A program made the translations under genes and the position numbers. From Gautieria morchelliformis (Eukaryota > Basidiomycota > Agaricomycetes > Gomphales > Gomphaceae): a stretch of DNA of 64,000 nucleotides. The notes below the pieces were generated by a model. The model did not search any database. It was not told where the DNA came from and worked only from the letters and a program-made list of their open reading frames with translations. Shown here piece by piece: positions 11,101-21,125 of this stretch. Location of the stretch: the NCBI GenBank assembly GCA_015179125.1, contig WHVA01000360.1, positions 55,653-119,652 on the forward strand. The letters are read 5' to 3'. How positions within the stretch are numbered: position 1 is the first letter of the stretch; each line of letters starts with the position of its first letter.

Positions 11101-12483
11101 TCGACCGGACTCTTCAAACCGTGTCGAGAGCGCAGTTGCGATATTGTTGAGGGAGGCGGAGCGATCAGGATGCGGATCAGGTCGCAGCTCGAGTGCTTCT
11201 CGATGCAATGAAATCGCCTCCTCCAGGTCTCCCTGTCCACTGGACTGCTCAAATCGTGTCCGTAGTGCAATTGCGATGTTGCTGAGGGAGGAAGATCGGA
11301 GAGGATGCGGAGCAGGTCGCAGCTCGAGTGCCTCTCGATGCAATGAAATTGACTCCTCCAGATCTTCATGTCGACCAGACTGTTCAAACCGTGTCGTGAG
11401 CGCAGTTGCGATGTTATTGAGATAGGCAGATCGGCCAGGGTGCGGTGCAGGGAGCAGCTCGAGTGCTTCCCGAAGCAATGAAATCGCCTCCTCCAGGTCT
11501 TCGTGTCGACCGGACTCTTCAAACAATGTCGAGAGCGCAATTGCAACGTTGTTGAGGGAGGCGGGTCGATCAAGATGCGTTGCAGGGAGCAGCGCGAGCG
11601 CCTCTCGATGGAATGAAATTGCCTCCTCCAGGTCTTCGTGTCGACCGAAATGCTCAAACCGTGTCGAGAGCGCAATTGCTATGTTGTCGAGAGAGGAGGA
11701 TCGGCCAGGATGCGGTGCAGGCCGCAGCTCGAGTGCTTCTCGGTGGAATGAAATTGCCTCCTCCAGGTCTCCATGTTGACCGGATTGCCCGAATCGTATC
11801 CATAGCGCAATTGCAATGTAGTCGAGGGAGAAGGACCGGCCAGGGTGCGGGGCAGGCCGCAGCTCCAGTGCTTCTCGATGGTACGCAATCGCCTCCTCCA
11901 AGTCTTCGTGCCCAGCGGATTGCTCAAATCGGCTCACTAGTGCGTTTCCGAGGTTGTTGAGGGAGGAGCATCGAAAAGGATGTGGCGCAGGTCGCAGCTC
12001 GAGTGCTTCTCGATGCAATGAAATCGCCTCCTCCAGGTCTCCCTGTCCACCGGACTGCTCAAATCGTGTCCATAGTGCCGTTGCCAGGCTGTTCAACGAC
12101 GAGGATCGGTCAGGATGCAGTAGTTGCAGGTGGAGTGCCTCTCGATAAAGTGAAATGGCAGCACTCAAGTCTTCCTGTTCACCAGACTCGTTAAATCGTG
12201 TTTCTAGTGTTTCTGCAAGGTCAGTGAGGGAGGTGGCTTGATCAGAACGAGGGGCAAGTTGCAGCTCATGTGTTTCTCCGAACGATGAAATTGTGGTCTC
12301 CAGACCTTCATGGTGACCGGACTGCTGAAACCGTTCTAGCAGTTCGCCTGCGTCTGCTCGAGATGATGTCTCTGACGGTTCAGAAGATGCGACAATGTGC
12401 AACTGGGATGCTTCGTCAACTGTGTCATCAGTCGGGACCGGGTCTTGCCCGGGAATCCGACCATCCTGATAGAGTGGAGACAT
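8168..12483 (-). CDS. TPR-CHAT protein (tetratricopeptide repeats + caspase/separase-like CHAT domain)
   Basis: Three exons are inferred: 12483-9070, 8988-8405 and 8357-8168, joined by introns of 81 and 47 nt (GTAAGA...CAG and GTGAGT...TAG) with phases that match. This gives about 1,395 residues. Residues roughly 50-800 are about 16 tetratricopeptide units of exactly 45 residues with the core REALELRPAPHP...LNNIATAL; a linker of about 300 residues follows, then the CHAT domain. Its His (IAHFACHGQ) and Cys (LGACQTAMG) are both present, so protease activity is plausible. CHAT proteins are related to caspases and separase; fungal TPR-CHAT proteins are poorly characterised, and substrate and trigger are unknown. 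Two degenerate relatives lie downstream (14.4-17.4 kb). ATG 12483 is the first Met of the open frame; a further 5' exon cannot be excluded. Confidence 0.9.
10105..12200 (-). repeat. 135-bp coding tandem repeats (TPR units of the CHAT protein)
   Basis: The exon encoding the repeats shows a strict 135-bp period on the DNA level, with the same words (for example GAGTGCCTCTCGA on the plus strand) recurring unit after unit. Nucleotide similarity between units is very high while a few positions vary. This is the signature of concerted evolution or rapid unit turnover seen in highly internally conserved repeats of fungal recognition proteins. Antisense frames across it are open for long stretches but are shadows. 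Confidence 0.9.
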
Positions 12484-14100
12484 TAGCCCAAACCTCTCGG
12501 AAAAGTCGCTGTGACGTACAGGATCGAGGCGATCTGGCAGGGTTAGTTCTGAGGCGGCAGGTCCTAATGTGCGATCATATCAGAAGTTCAAACGTAACAG
12601 ACATATACGATTGTCGGAGAGTACATACTCTGAGTGGAATCTCTCTGTTTGTGGTCCATGAGGGACGGACGTCCAAGAAACGCGCGCTCATAAGAAAGCA
12701 GTGCATTGGTGCTCCAGGCTTCTGGCTCCGGTGATGAGCGCTGGAGCCAAGTTACTTTCCTGGCAGAAGTGGTGGAGGCTCGCTCAGTTGGAACCATGAT
12801 ATACCGCACCTGGCGAACCTGGACAATATGGCTCCATATAACAGGCTCTTACATAATTTGTGCGTGCGTCAGGCCACTTCGCACCACTGAATACCGTGAG
12901 GCTCTGCGCAGACTCACCAGCACACTCCTGCTCATATCTTAATACGTATCCGTCTCTCAGCGCTGCCTCCGACTATCACTGCGACTAATACCTGCACATT
13001 GTCGAACACGACCGCTGACCGCCCACCTTGCTCCCCTTGTCCGGTTACCCCTGGGCTGGAGGCTGCTGGCTGGTAGCCTGCATGCCAGCTCATCTCCTAA
13101 CCAAGGCTGACAGCGCTGAAGGCTCGACGGGGCGATGAGGACTGTCGCTGCTCTGATCACAGTTGATTCCTAGCTGCTGCCTCTTCTGCTCATCCCTACC
13201 TGCTATTGTTAAATGCCTAATCTCTGGCCGACTTGCGATATTCACTGCCCTTTGATGTTCGCGCTGGAGTTCACTTTGAAGTCGCTGGAGCCCTGTGCGG
13301 CTATGTGCTCTGTTCTATGGCTCTGCTCTTGCTTCGTTTGGGTTCTAGGGCTGGTGCGACTCTGGGACTCTGCTCTGTTCCTTTGACCTTGCTCCTTCTC
13401 CTCCTCCATTCTGCTCTGCTCTTCTCCCAACACCTTCTCCCCCTCCTACATCATACAAGCTACGTCTAATCCAGTCTCCAAACTTTAACAGTAGTCTACT
13501 GATGCATATGCTTATACATCACCCAGTCATTAGCCTTCCGCCTTCCCTCAGCCTTCCGCCTTCCCTCCTTCCCTTATCCTTCTGCCTTCCCCCCCGCCAC
13601 GACGGTGAGAGTGAGTGTCAGAAGGGAGAGACGAAAGTAGGTGGGAAGAAGAAGTGAATGATCATGGCAGGCCGTAAAAGACCACACCATCGCGGCTGCT
13701 GATTGTTAATTTGCTCTGTCCGGCGTCGCGATTGGCACCAACGGGGTACTGCAGGTGTGTGGCACGCTCGTCCACTGTGGTGGCGGGCCTCATGCGCTGC
13801 AGATATACCGATGTCAACTTTGAGTGGCGGGTGGCGTTTCGTTGCGGCTGAAGCTTTTTCTGGCCTCCCGTCCGTCGTCTAGGTTATCAGGTGAGTGAGA
13901 CTATCGGGCGTGATCAACGCGTTGAGCGGGGACCTGTATGACCTGGTGCCCGCTGAATGCGCGCAATGCCACACATGCAGTGACCCGGCCTGATGTGACA
14001 ATGGGCGAGTTGCCTCGCTTCGCCTGGTATAGTATACGCTCGCACTCTGCAAGTTATGATGAAGAATGGCGAATCACGCCTCCTGTTTTCCTCCCAGTAG
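12484..14100. other. Upstream region of the TPR-CHAT gene; no gene recognised
   Basis: This stretch should contain the TPR-CHAT promoter and 5' UTR. Several open frames exist, including a Leu-rich one at 13233-13469, but none has recognisable domains or a conserved look. A pyrimidine-rich patch with two copies of CCTTCCGCCTTCCCT lies near 13535-13570. Confidence 0.4.
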
Positions 14101-14254
14101 GTCGAGTACATGCGCTACTGGCTCCACGCCGGGGTCTTCACCGCGTCCCGCCTCGCTATCCCCTCCTCCAACTACCTCCTCACCGAATCGTCGATCAATT
14201 CCACGTCCCCTGTGACGTACAAAACCAGCGCAGAGCTCAAGGCTGCTGTCAAGG
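14101..14254 (+). pseudogene. Isolated exon-like segment, family not recognised
   Basis: The plus strand encodes an uninterrupted, normally composed peptide (VEYMRYWLHAGVFTASRL and about 30 more residues). It is bounded by a good acceptor (TCCCAGTAG before 14101) and donor (AAG/GTATGC after 14254), as expected of one internal exon. I cannot find partner exons on either side before the segmental duplication starts near 14315. It may be a fragment of a gene disrupted by the rearrangements here. No function is proposed. Confidence 0.3.
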
Positions 14255-14314
14255 TATGCACGCACGCGGTCACGTAACCCACACCCGTTTCATATACGTC
14301 TTTCCCCCAGGACA

Positions 14315-15710
14315 TTTAGTTTATAAAAAGCTCTATTTGTCTAGCTAAGTCTCATAATGGAATCTTTCCTTGGATGGATAGATCGCTGCGCCTTACGCGT
14401 TTCTGGTTGTTCCATTACTGTTGGAAGTCTGCCTGAGTAAAGTGAAGTATAGGGGGAAGGTGAGTGGTAGATCCAGCGTGCACGTGAACCCTACACACCC
14501 AAGATTGCCGCCTTCTCCAGATCGACGACCAGAGGAGGACCGATCAGCATGCGGTGCAGATTGCAGCTCGAGTGCTTCTAGATGGAATAAAAATGCCTCA
14601 TCAAAGTCTTCGTGTCGTCGACCGCACCGGACAAACCGTGTCAGGAGCGCAGCTGCGATGCCGATGAGGAAGCGAGATCGGTGAGGATGCGGTGGAGGGA
14701 GCAGCTCGAGTGCGTCTTGAAGACACGACATCACCTCCTCCAAGTCTTCGTCTCGACCGGACTGCTTAAACCGTGTCCAGAGCGCAGTTGCGAGGTCGTT
14801 GAGGAACAAGGATCGGGGAGGATCCGCTCGAGGGAGCAGCTCGAGTGCTTCTGTATGGAACGAAATCGCCTCCTCCAAGTCTTCGTGTCGACCGTACTGG
14901 CCGCAGTGCTCAAACCGTGTCCAGAGCGCAGTTGCGAATTGGTTGAGGACAAAGGATCGGAGAAAATTCTGTTGAGGGAGCAGCTCGAGTGCTTCTCGAC
15001 GGAGCGAGATCGAATCATCCAAGTCTTCGTGTTGACCGGTCTGCTGGAATCGTCTCCACAGTGCACTTGCGATACAGTGCAGCGGTTGATCGGGAGGTAG
15101 TGGGGGTCGCATGTGGAGTGCCTCTCGATATAGTGAACTGGCAAAATCAAGTCTTGCAATTAAACTACTCTCCACCAGTTTTGTTAGGGACCCAAGAGTG
15201 ACCAGCTGAGCGTCGAAATCGTGCCATTAAATATGCCCCAGATTCTCTGGTACCATAAAGGAGCGATACGCGATCTCCCCTTCATTTCGGGCTGTGGTCA
15301 GCGTTGTATTTTGATGAGCACTAGAGGTGCGCTGACATAAGCTGATGAGTGATGACGCGTACGCCACACAAGGGCGAGTAGACAAGGAGGACACAAGGAA
15401 TGCCTTTTACAAGACAAAGACTTTAGTACAATTAGGATATTGACATCCAAGTCCGCCTTCGGCCGAGACAGCTGTAACCCCGGGCCGCGCGGAAGTCGAG
15501 TGACTCAGTATCATGAATCATGATCATCGTTAGGTGGGGGATGCGACACCAGACCGAGGTTGTTTAGTGTAAGTACATCTCCCAATTCCTGAACAGACCA
15601 ACTACCCGAAGCCATAATATTGAAACTGGTCAGAAGCCATCGACGATCGAACGTCTCCATCAAACGCCACGTACCATCAGAGATTACATAAATCAGCGGG
15701 GGTGATTACA
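14315..15710. repeat. Segmental duplication, copy A
   Basis: Sequence from about 14315 to 15710 recurs in the same order and orientation at about 16364-17760. Both copies share the flank TCATAATGGAATCTTTCCTTG, the TPR gene remnant, and the upstream segment containing ATATGCCCCAGATTCTCTGG and ACAAAGACTTTAGTACAATT. The copies differ by indels of up to tens of bases, so the duplication is not recent. Confidence 0.85.
14393..15231 (-). pseudogene. TPR-CHAT paralogue A, CHAT-less and frameshifted
   Basis: Four to five TPR units related to those of the gene at 8168-12483 are readable (for example LEEAISFHTEALELLP), but the frame ends in an unrelated tail (SSGRRSGEGGNLGCVGFTC) and no CHAT domain follows. 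An upstream ATG at about 15230, equivalent to the start of copy B, opens MARFRRSAG and soon meets a stop; the TPR frame lies in another phase, so an indel between them is inferred. Unit spacing is less regular than in the intact gene and carries small insertions. Expression cannot be judged from sequence. Confidence 0.75.
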
Positions 15711-16363
15711 TAAGTCGGTACGAGCTGCCCCGGCATCTACGTCGTCGACACACGCCTTCTCTTCTGCGCCCTCGAAGGCCGCGTGTCCGAAACATGCGGT
15801 CTATCCCGCATGTGTGCGCTCCTCAGGGAACGACTCGCACGTGCGTACTTGTTGTACACTTGTGCATGTGGCTTATGCTTATCGCCATGTCGCCACAGTT
15901 CACGATGCTAGCCATGAAATCGATGGCGTCCGGTCCCCCCGTGGACATGCAACGCGAGGCGCGGTGGGGACGAAGGGCGTGAGTGTCGAGTGGGAGCCGC
16001 ATCAGATAGACAGTGACCCCGATGAGGATGCCATGGAGGATATTTTCCCGCCTGCTCCGGGCGGGGGCGCCATAGTTGAAGGGCAATGACGATGGTGCTT
16101 GGGGTGTTGTAGGCCTTGTGTCAAGGTGTTTGTATCAATAGGGAGGGGCCCGCATGCGCCTCGTGCTTCAGATAATGTCAAATTGTCTGCATGTTTGGAG
16201 ATGTATCTTTGCACTTAAATTCCCCCGAAATAGGTTAGTAGATACAACTCGGGTGGTCGTCTATAAAGAGGGACTATGTTGCCATAGGCAGACATCTTAG
16301 TATAATCACTGCATTTAGGCCCAATATTTTGCGCGCGCGGTGAAAACAAAGGCACATTCCCTT
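15711..16363. other. Spacer between the duplicated copies; no convincing gene
   Basis: A plus-strand frame at 15814-16089 is open with an acidic end (DPDEDAMEDIFPPAPGG) but has no recognisable domain and no paralogue, and could be chance. Nothing else is supported here. Confidence 0.35.
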
Positions 16364-17760
16364 AGTTCATAAAAAGCTCTATTTTTCTAGCCAAGTCTCA
16401 TAATGGAATCTTTCCTTGGATGGATAGATCGCCGCGCCTTACGCATTTCTGGTTGTTCCATCACTGTTGGAAGACTGCCTGAGTAAAGTGAAGAATAGGG
16501 GAAGGTGAGTGGTAGATCCAGCGTGTACGTGAACCCTACACACCTAAGATTGCCGCCTTCTCCAGATCGAAGACCAGAGGAGGACCGATCAGCATGCGGT
16601 GCAGATTGCAGCTCGAGTGCTTCTTCACTAAATGAAATTGCCTCATCACGGTCTTCGTGTCGACCGGAGCGGGCAAACCGTGTCCGGAGCGCAGTTGCGA
16701 TGTTGGTGAGGATGCGGGATCGCTGAGGATGCGGTGGAGGGAGCAGCTGGAGTGTTTCTCGAAGCCATGAAATCACCTGTTCCAAGTCTTCGTGTCCACC
16801 GGACTCGCGTCGGCTGTACTGCTCAAAACGTGTCCAGAGCGCGGTTGTGATGTTAGCGAGGAACAATACTCGGAGAGCATGAGGTGCAGGGTGCAGCCCG
16901 AGTGCTTCTCGAAGGCATGAAATCACCTCCTCCAAGTCTTCGCGTCCACCGGACTCGTGTCGACCGGACTGCCTAAACCGTGTCCAGAGTGCATTTGTGA
17001 TGTTGGTGAGGAACACTGGTCGGAGAGCATGCGGTGCAGGGAGCAGCCCGGTGCATCTCGAAACAACGAAATCGCCTCCCTCAAGGCTTCGTCTCGACGA
17101 CCGTACTGCTGAAACTGTATCAAGAGCGCTGTTGCGATGTTGTTGAGTAAGATAGGTCGGAGAGGATGCGGTGGAGGGAACAAATTGAGTGCTTCTCGAT
17201 GAAATAAAATCGCCGTCTCCAAGTCTTCCTGTCGTCCGGACTGCTCAAACCGTGCCCATAATGCACTTGCAAGCCAGAACGGCGAGTGTTCGGGAGGTAG
17301 TCCGGGTGGAATGTTGAGTTCCTCTTGATAAATTGAACTGGCGGAAATTAAGGCTTGCATTGAATTAAATGACTCTCCACTAGTATCGTGAGGGTCCGAA
17401 GAGTTTACTGCTGAGCGTCGAAATTGTGCCATTAAATATGCCCCAGATTCTCTGGTACCATAAAGGAGCGATACGCGTTCTGCCCCTCATTTCGGGCTGT
17501 GGTCAGCGTTGTATTTTGATGCACTAGAGGTGCGCTGACATAAGCTGATGACGCGTACGCGACACAAGGGCGAGTAGACAAGGAGGAAGCGAAGCACAAG
17601 GAATGCCGTGTGACAAAGACTTTAGTACAATTAGAATCTTCACATCGAACTGTAGTAACCCCGGGCCCGGCTCGAGATATCGAGAACTGGTCAGAAGCCA
17701 TCGACGACGTCTCCATCAAACGCCACGTCCCGGGTCAGCTACATCAGAGATTACATAATC
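16364..17760. repeat. Segmental duplication, copy B
   Basis: This is the direct-repeat partner of 14315-15710, with the same order of 3' flank, TPR remnant and upstream segment. Relative to copy A it lacks some blocks in the upstream segment (for example near 17540 and 17640) and has extra residues in its TPR units. Confidence 0.85.
16387..17432 (-). pseudogene. TPR-CHAT paralogue B, CHAT-less and frameshifted
   Basis: ATG 17432 opens MAQFRRSAVNSSDPHD and leads into TPR units similar to those of the intact gene. Near 17050 a one-base loss (GCACC where the related units read GCACTC) switches frame; TPR units then continue to about 16600 in the other frame. The C-terminal tail matches that of copy A (SSGLRSGEGGNLRCVGFTY) and is followed by a stop at 16387. 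No CHAT domain is encoded. Units carry the extra tetrapeptide-like insertion RHESGG, absent from the intact gene. Confidence 0.75.
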
Positions 17761-18184
17761 TGGATCAAGGAACTAGCTTTCTCGACTCTCGCTGCAGCGA
17801 CTAACAATCGTTGCCTGCTCTCTCGTATAGCAAGCAAACCAACCCTTACCCAACCCCTTTCTTATTCCCCTGGATCCATGTACATCAGGGAAATAGGGGT
17901 AGTCTGTCGCCATCACATAGCGCCCTATAGCCCTTCATAGTGCCGCAGAGAAAGCGATAGACCTCTCCTTTTTTCCCTGATGTAATCCTTACGGCGAGCC
18001 CGCACCTTATCATGTCCCCCTCCCGCACGCTCCTGTAGCTCCGTCCCATCCACCCTTACCGGTATCGCGTTCGCGATGTACATCTTTTGCTCTCTCATAG
18101 CTGTCTGCATGGATGGGGCCCCGCGGCGAATGATGGATGGCCCGATGGTCGTAGGCGCACATAGCGAGCTCGCCCTTATTCCTC
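17761..18184. other. No feature recognised
   Basis: This stretch lies between the duplicated segment and the eroded LINE. Short open frames exist on both strands but nothing has a family signature. Confidence 0.3.
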
Positions 18185-19035
18185 CCTCCCAATCACAGCA
18201 CTAAGGTATCGTTTGAGTCCGCTAACTGAACACACCACATACGACGCGGAACCTGTTGGAAGGACACTGGCGCTCGAGATGCTGTCGAGAGAAAAAGAAA
18301 TCGAGTCCGCAACGGTGCTGCTAGACAATCAGGCGATGATCCAATCAGTTGGCCACATACGATTCAGCCCAGCCCAGCATATCCTAGAGCGCGCTCACAC
18401 CATCGCCAACAAGGTGGCCCCACCAACACGGCGGCGCTGAGCCAAGCTCAAGTCACGTGGATATTGGGGCACAACGACGTAGAGGGGAATGACGATGACG
18501 ACTCGGAGGAGGCAAAAGAAGCATCAGCAGGGAACAGTAGCCAGAAATGTAAGCTGCCAGTCTTCTTGTGTTCCGGGCCGGTAATACCGCGCAGCATAGC
18601 TACTGCATGACAAGCCTTTAGAAGAGACCTTCGGCAGGAATGGTCGCCCCGGTATGCCAGGATGGATAAGATAGACAGTGCTCTCCCCTCCAAAAGCTAC
18701 TACAAAACGGTGGCAGATTCACACGGCGAGCTCAGATTAGCTTGATCACACAATGCGTACAGGACATATTCCCCTCGACAGCCACCTTCACAGGATCAAG
18801 AAAGCGGCTTCGCCTCTGTGTCAGGCGTGCGCAAAGGCCGACGAAACGGTGCTCGTTACCTGTTCGACTGCCGCACCCACGAGCACGCCAGGCATGGATC
18901 AGTGCGAAAGAAGTTGGGAGCAAATCCAAGTCAGTCAAGGATATACTGGGGGAATGTTGGCGCTGCTACAATACGTGGCTACGAAACGGCTAGAGAGCAC
19001 CTTCGGTGATGTCTCGCCTCCTATATATAATAGAC
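18185..19035 (+). pseudogene. Eroded 3' end of a second Tad-like LINE (RNase H and zinc tail)
   Basis: Plus-strand frames spell the end of a LINE ORF2. TEHTTYDAEPVG and LLDNQAM are RNase H motifs two and three, and VTWILGHNDVEGN near 18460 matches the fourth motif. Then LRTGHIPL-like sequence with a CX2C zinc motif (LCQACAKADETV) occurs near 18753-18850. Several frameshifts and stops separate these blocks. The element is clearly older than the LINE at 345-7468 and belongs to a different subfamily, because the RNase H and tail sequences are only distantly alike. No 5' part remains. Confidence 0.75.
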
Positions 19036-20229
19036 GTTAGAATCACTCCGCCGGACAGAAAAGAAAGCATGACGGCACCAGCTCCAAGACCCATGCCACA
19101 CCTATCACTTTGACTCACTCTACAAGCTCGGGCGACATGTGGACTCCACACAGCAGGATTAGGAAGGTCAAGCCCGGACCCGGTGGACAAAGCGGCACGG
19201 CACCACCCCTCCCAGACATCTTTATTCTAGTTTTGGCTGCGGCGCCCTTCCCCGTCATGCAAGACCGCTTCGGCGGCCGAGTACTTACCAAGTCAGACCC
19301 AACCACGCGAATCCAATCAAAGCGGAGAGAGAAAATGCCTTATCTCATACACCGGCAGCAAACGACTGGGAGTCGGGCCGGTGGGGGACTGGGTCCCAGC
19401 TGCCCACTCGAGAACGCAACGGGATGGGAGCCTCAGGGAGAGAGAAGGAAGACACACCCTGCTTTACGTATCATGAGCGTAACGACCACCATAGGCTTAG
19501 CGTGCGGTCGAATAAATTGAGGATAAAAACAAATAAAATATTGTTCCTCCCGAGACCACAAATATGATGCGCCGATGCTCACGGCGTCGTCCAGCTTTCT
19601 CCGTGGGCCTCTTTCCGCTTATGAACAGCTCCTTAGGTTGGGGGTTGGGGTTGGGGTTGGGCCTCTCTCTAGGGCTTCACATTCCACCCGCTTCTTCACA
19701 CCGTTTACCCATGCTGTCAATCGGTCAACCGTGCGCATCGAACGCAGCAGCTACCTGAATATGGACGAGCACCTCGTGAAACCGCACCTAATCACAGGCG
19801 GCGCCACGTAGTCATTTCATCCGATCTTACCGTGTTTCCCATACAGGTAGGACGATCCTGCGTGGATTATTAGGAGCGTATGCACGTGGATATAGATTCG
19901 CTGACTGTTTGGTAGGCGGCAGGAGGATCGGTGTCGGTATTCGGTAGCACAAGCGGCGATTTGACCATGGCCCACACTGGATCGTCTCTTTCCCCTTTCT
20001 TTTTCACCTCCTGCAGATATTCCTCGTCGGCGTTTCCCTGCGGCTTATCTGCTTCATATTCATCATATTCACGATGCTCTTTCTCTTCTTCTCCTCCGCT
20101 TATGCATGCCCACGCGTGGAGCCAATCCCCCAAGCCAGAGGATCCTCGTGCGTTCCCATTCCGTTATACAATCGCGAGCTATCATTTCTCCACAACTTCC
20201 TTGACTCACGAATATTGACGTCCTTCCCC
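19036..20229. other. Intergenic DNA with a G-rich run; no supported gene
   Basis: The segment begins with what may be the LINE 3' tail. At 19637-19662 the plus strand has TTGGGGTTGGGGTTGGG, a short G-quadruplex-type run that resembles telomere-like sequence but has only about four units. A minus-strand frame at 19870-20133 is acidic and lysine rich and could be part of an exon, but no family was recognised. Confidence 0.35.
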
Positions 20230-20517
20230 CTGACTACAGATCCAGTATGCCTTCCGCACTGCAGAGTTCTCAAGGGATTCACAGCCACCCTCGCCGTGTC
20301 AGTAGACGACTTCTACGACCTGCACGCCCTCGTCCCCTTCTGGCCGGGACAGACCATCAATGAGGTGACCGCGTGTACGTTTGTCCTCCCGGAGGAAGAT
20401 GCGTGGGTAAGAAGTGCGGAAGAGGATGCGAAGGAGAAGGCTAACTCTGGTGTGATGGGATTGAGTGGAGGTGGGATACCTGGATATTTGCCTTCTATCA
20501 TTCTTACCTTTGCATAA
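20230..20517 (+). pseudogene. Exon-like open frame, family not recognised
   Basis: After a plausible acceptor (CTGACTACAG near 20239) the plus strand encodes an ordinary globular-looking peptide with FTATLAVSVDDFYDLHALVP and FWPGQTINEVTACTF, ending at a stop at 20515-20517. The composition looks coding, but I cannot connect it to upstream exons with confidence and do not recognise the family. It may be the 3' exon of a small gene or a relic. Confidence 0.35.
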
Positions 20518-20652
20518 TGAGACGTGATGGACACTGGACGGGAATTAGTGTTATTATACCTACGTGCCATGTACATACACATACACACTACATATAAGTT
20601 ATATCTGATCGTAATGGCGGCGGGGACTGGCTCATCGGGATGATGTTGCAAC

Positions 20653-21103
20653 TCAGACATGAGTAGGCAATGGCAGGCTGGTGAGTTGTCCCAGAATCAG
20701 ACGAGGCAGCGTGAGCATCACTCGCATCACTGAAAAGAAGAGAATGGCGTACAAGCTATGAAGGAGACCTAAGTTAGGAACGTGCAAACCACCCGGGTAG
20801 TAATACCACATCATCGCCCTCACGTATGCCCAACTGCAATACGAAAATAAAATTGAATGAGCCAGCAAGTAAAGTACAGTTACATGCAAGATGTGCAGTG
20901 TTGCAGGGTGATGCGGTGTCAATGATGTGATGTGAAGAAACTCCAAAAAAATAGCCGTACTGTCCATGAGATGAATTAGCGATACATGTGCGAGCTAGAA
21001 ACAGTGTGAAATCGATGCCAACGTCGTACAGAGCTGCGGGGGACTGATCATAGAACTCGACCGACAGTTCGGAGTGCTTTGTGTAGTGAAGGGACAAAAA
21101 CAC
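20653..21103 (-). other. Possible small hydrophobic protein or Uds1-gene 3' region
   Basis: Two overlapping minus-strand frames encode hydrophobic stretches, the last ending LYAILFFSVMRVMLTLPRL followed by a stop at 20653. A pyrimidine tract with TTGCAG near 20835 could be an acceptor joining them. No start, family or conserved motif is evident, and the stretch lies just downstream of the Uds1-domain gene, so it may equally be untranslated. Confidence 0.2.
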
Positions 21104-21125
21104 TTGCCAGCATTATCCGTGACGA

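Noticed and set aside
9266..12270. Many Arg/Ser-rich plus-strand and alternate minus-strand frames over the TPR exon
   Set aside because: They repeat with the 135-bp period and are shadows of the TPR-CHAT gene.
13233..13469. Leu-rich frame that could be a membrane protein
   Set aside because: Low-complexity CT-rich DNA; the hydrophobicity follows from the base composition.
19637..19662. Chromosome end or true telomere array
   Set aside because: Only about four units, in the middle of ordinary sequence.
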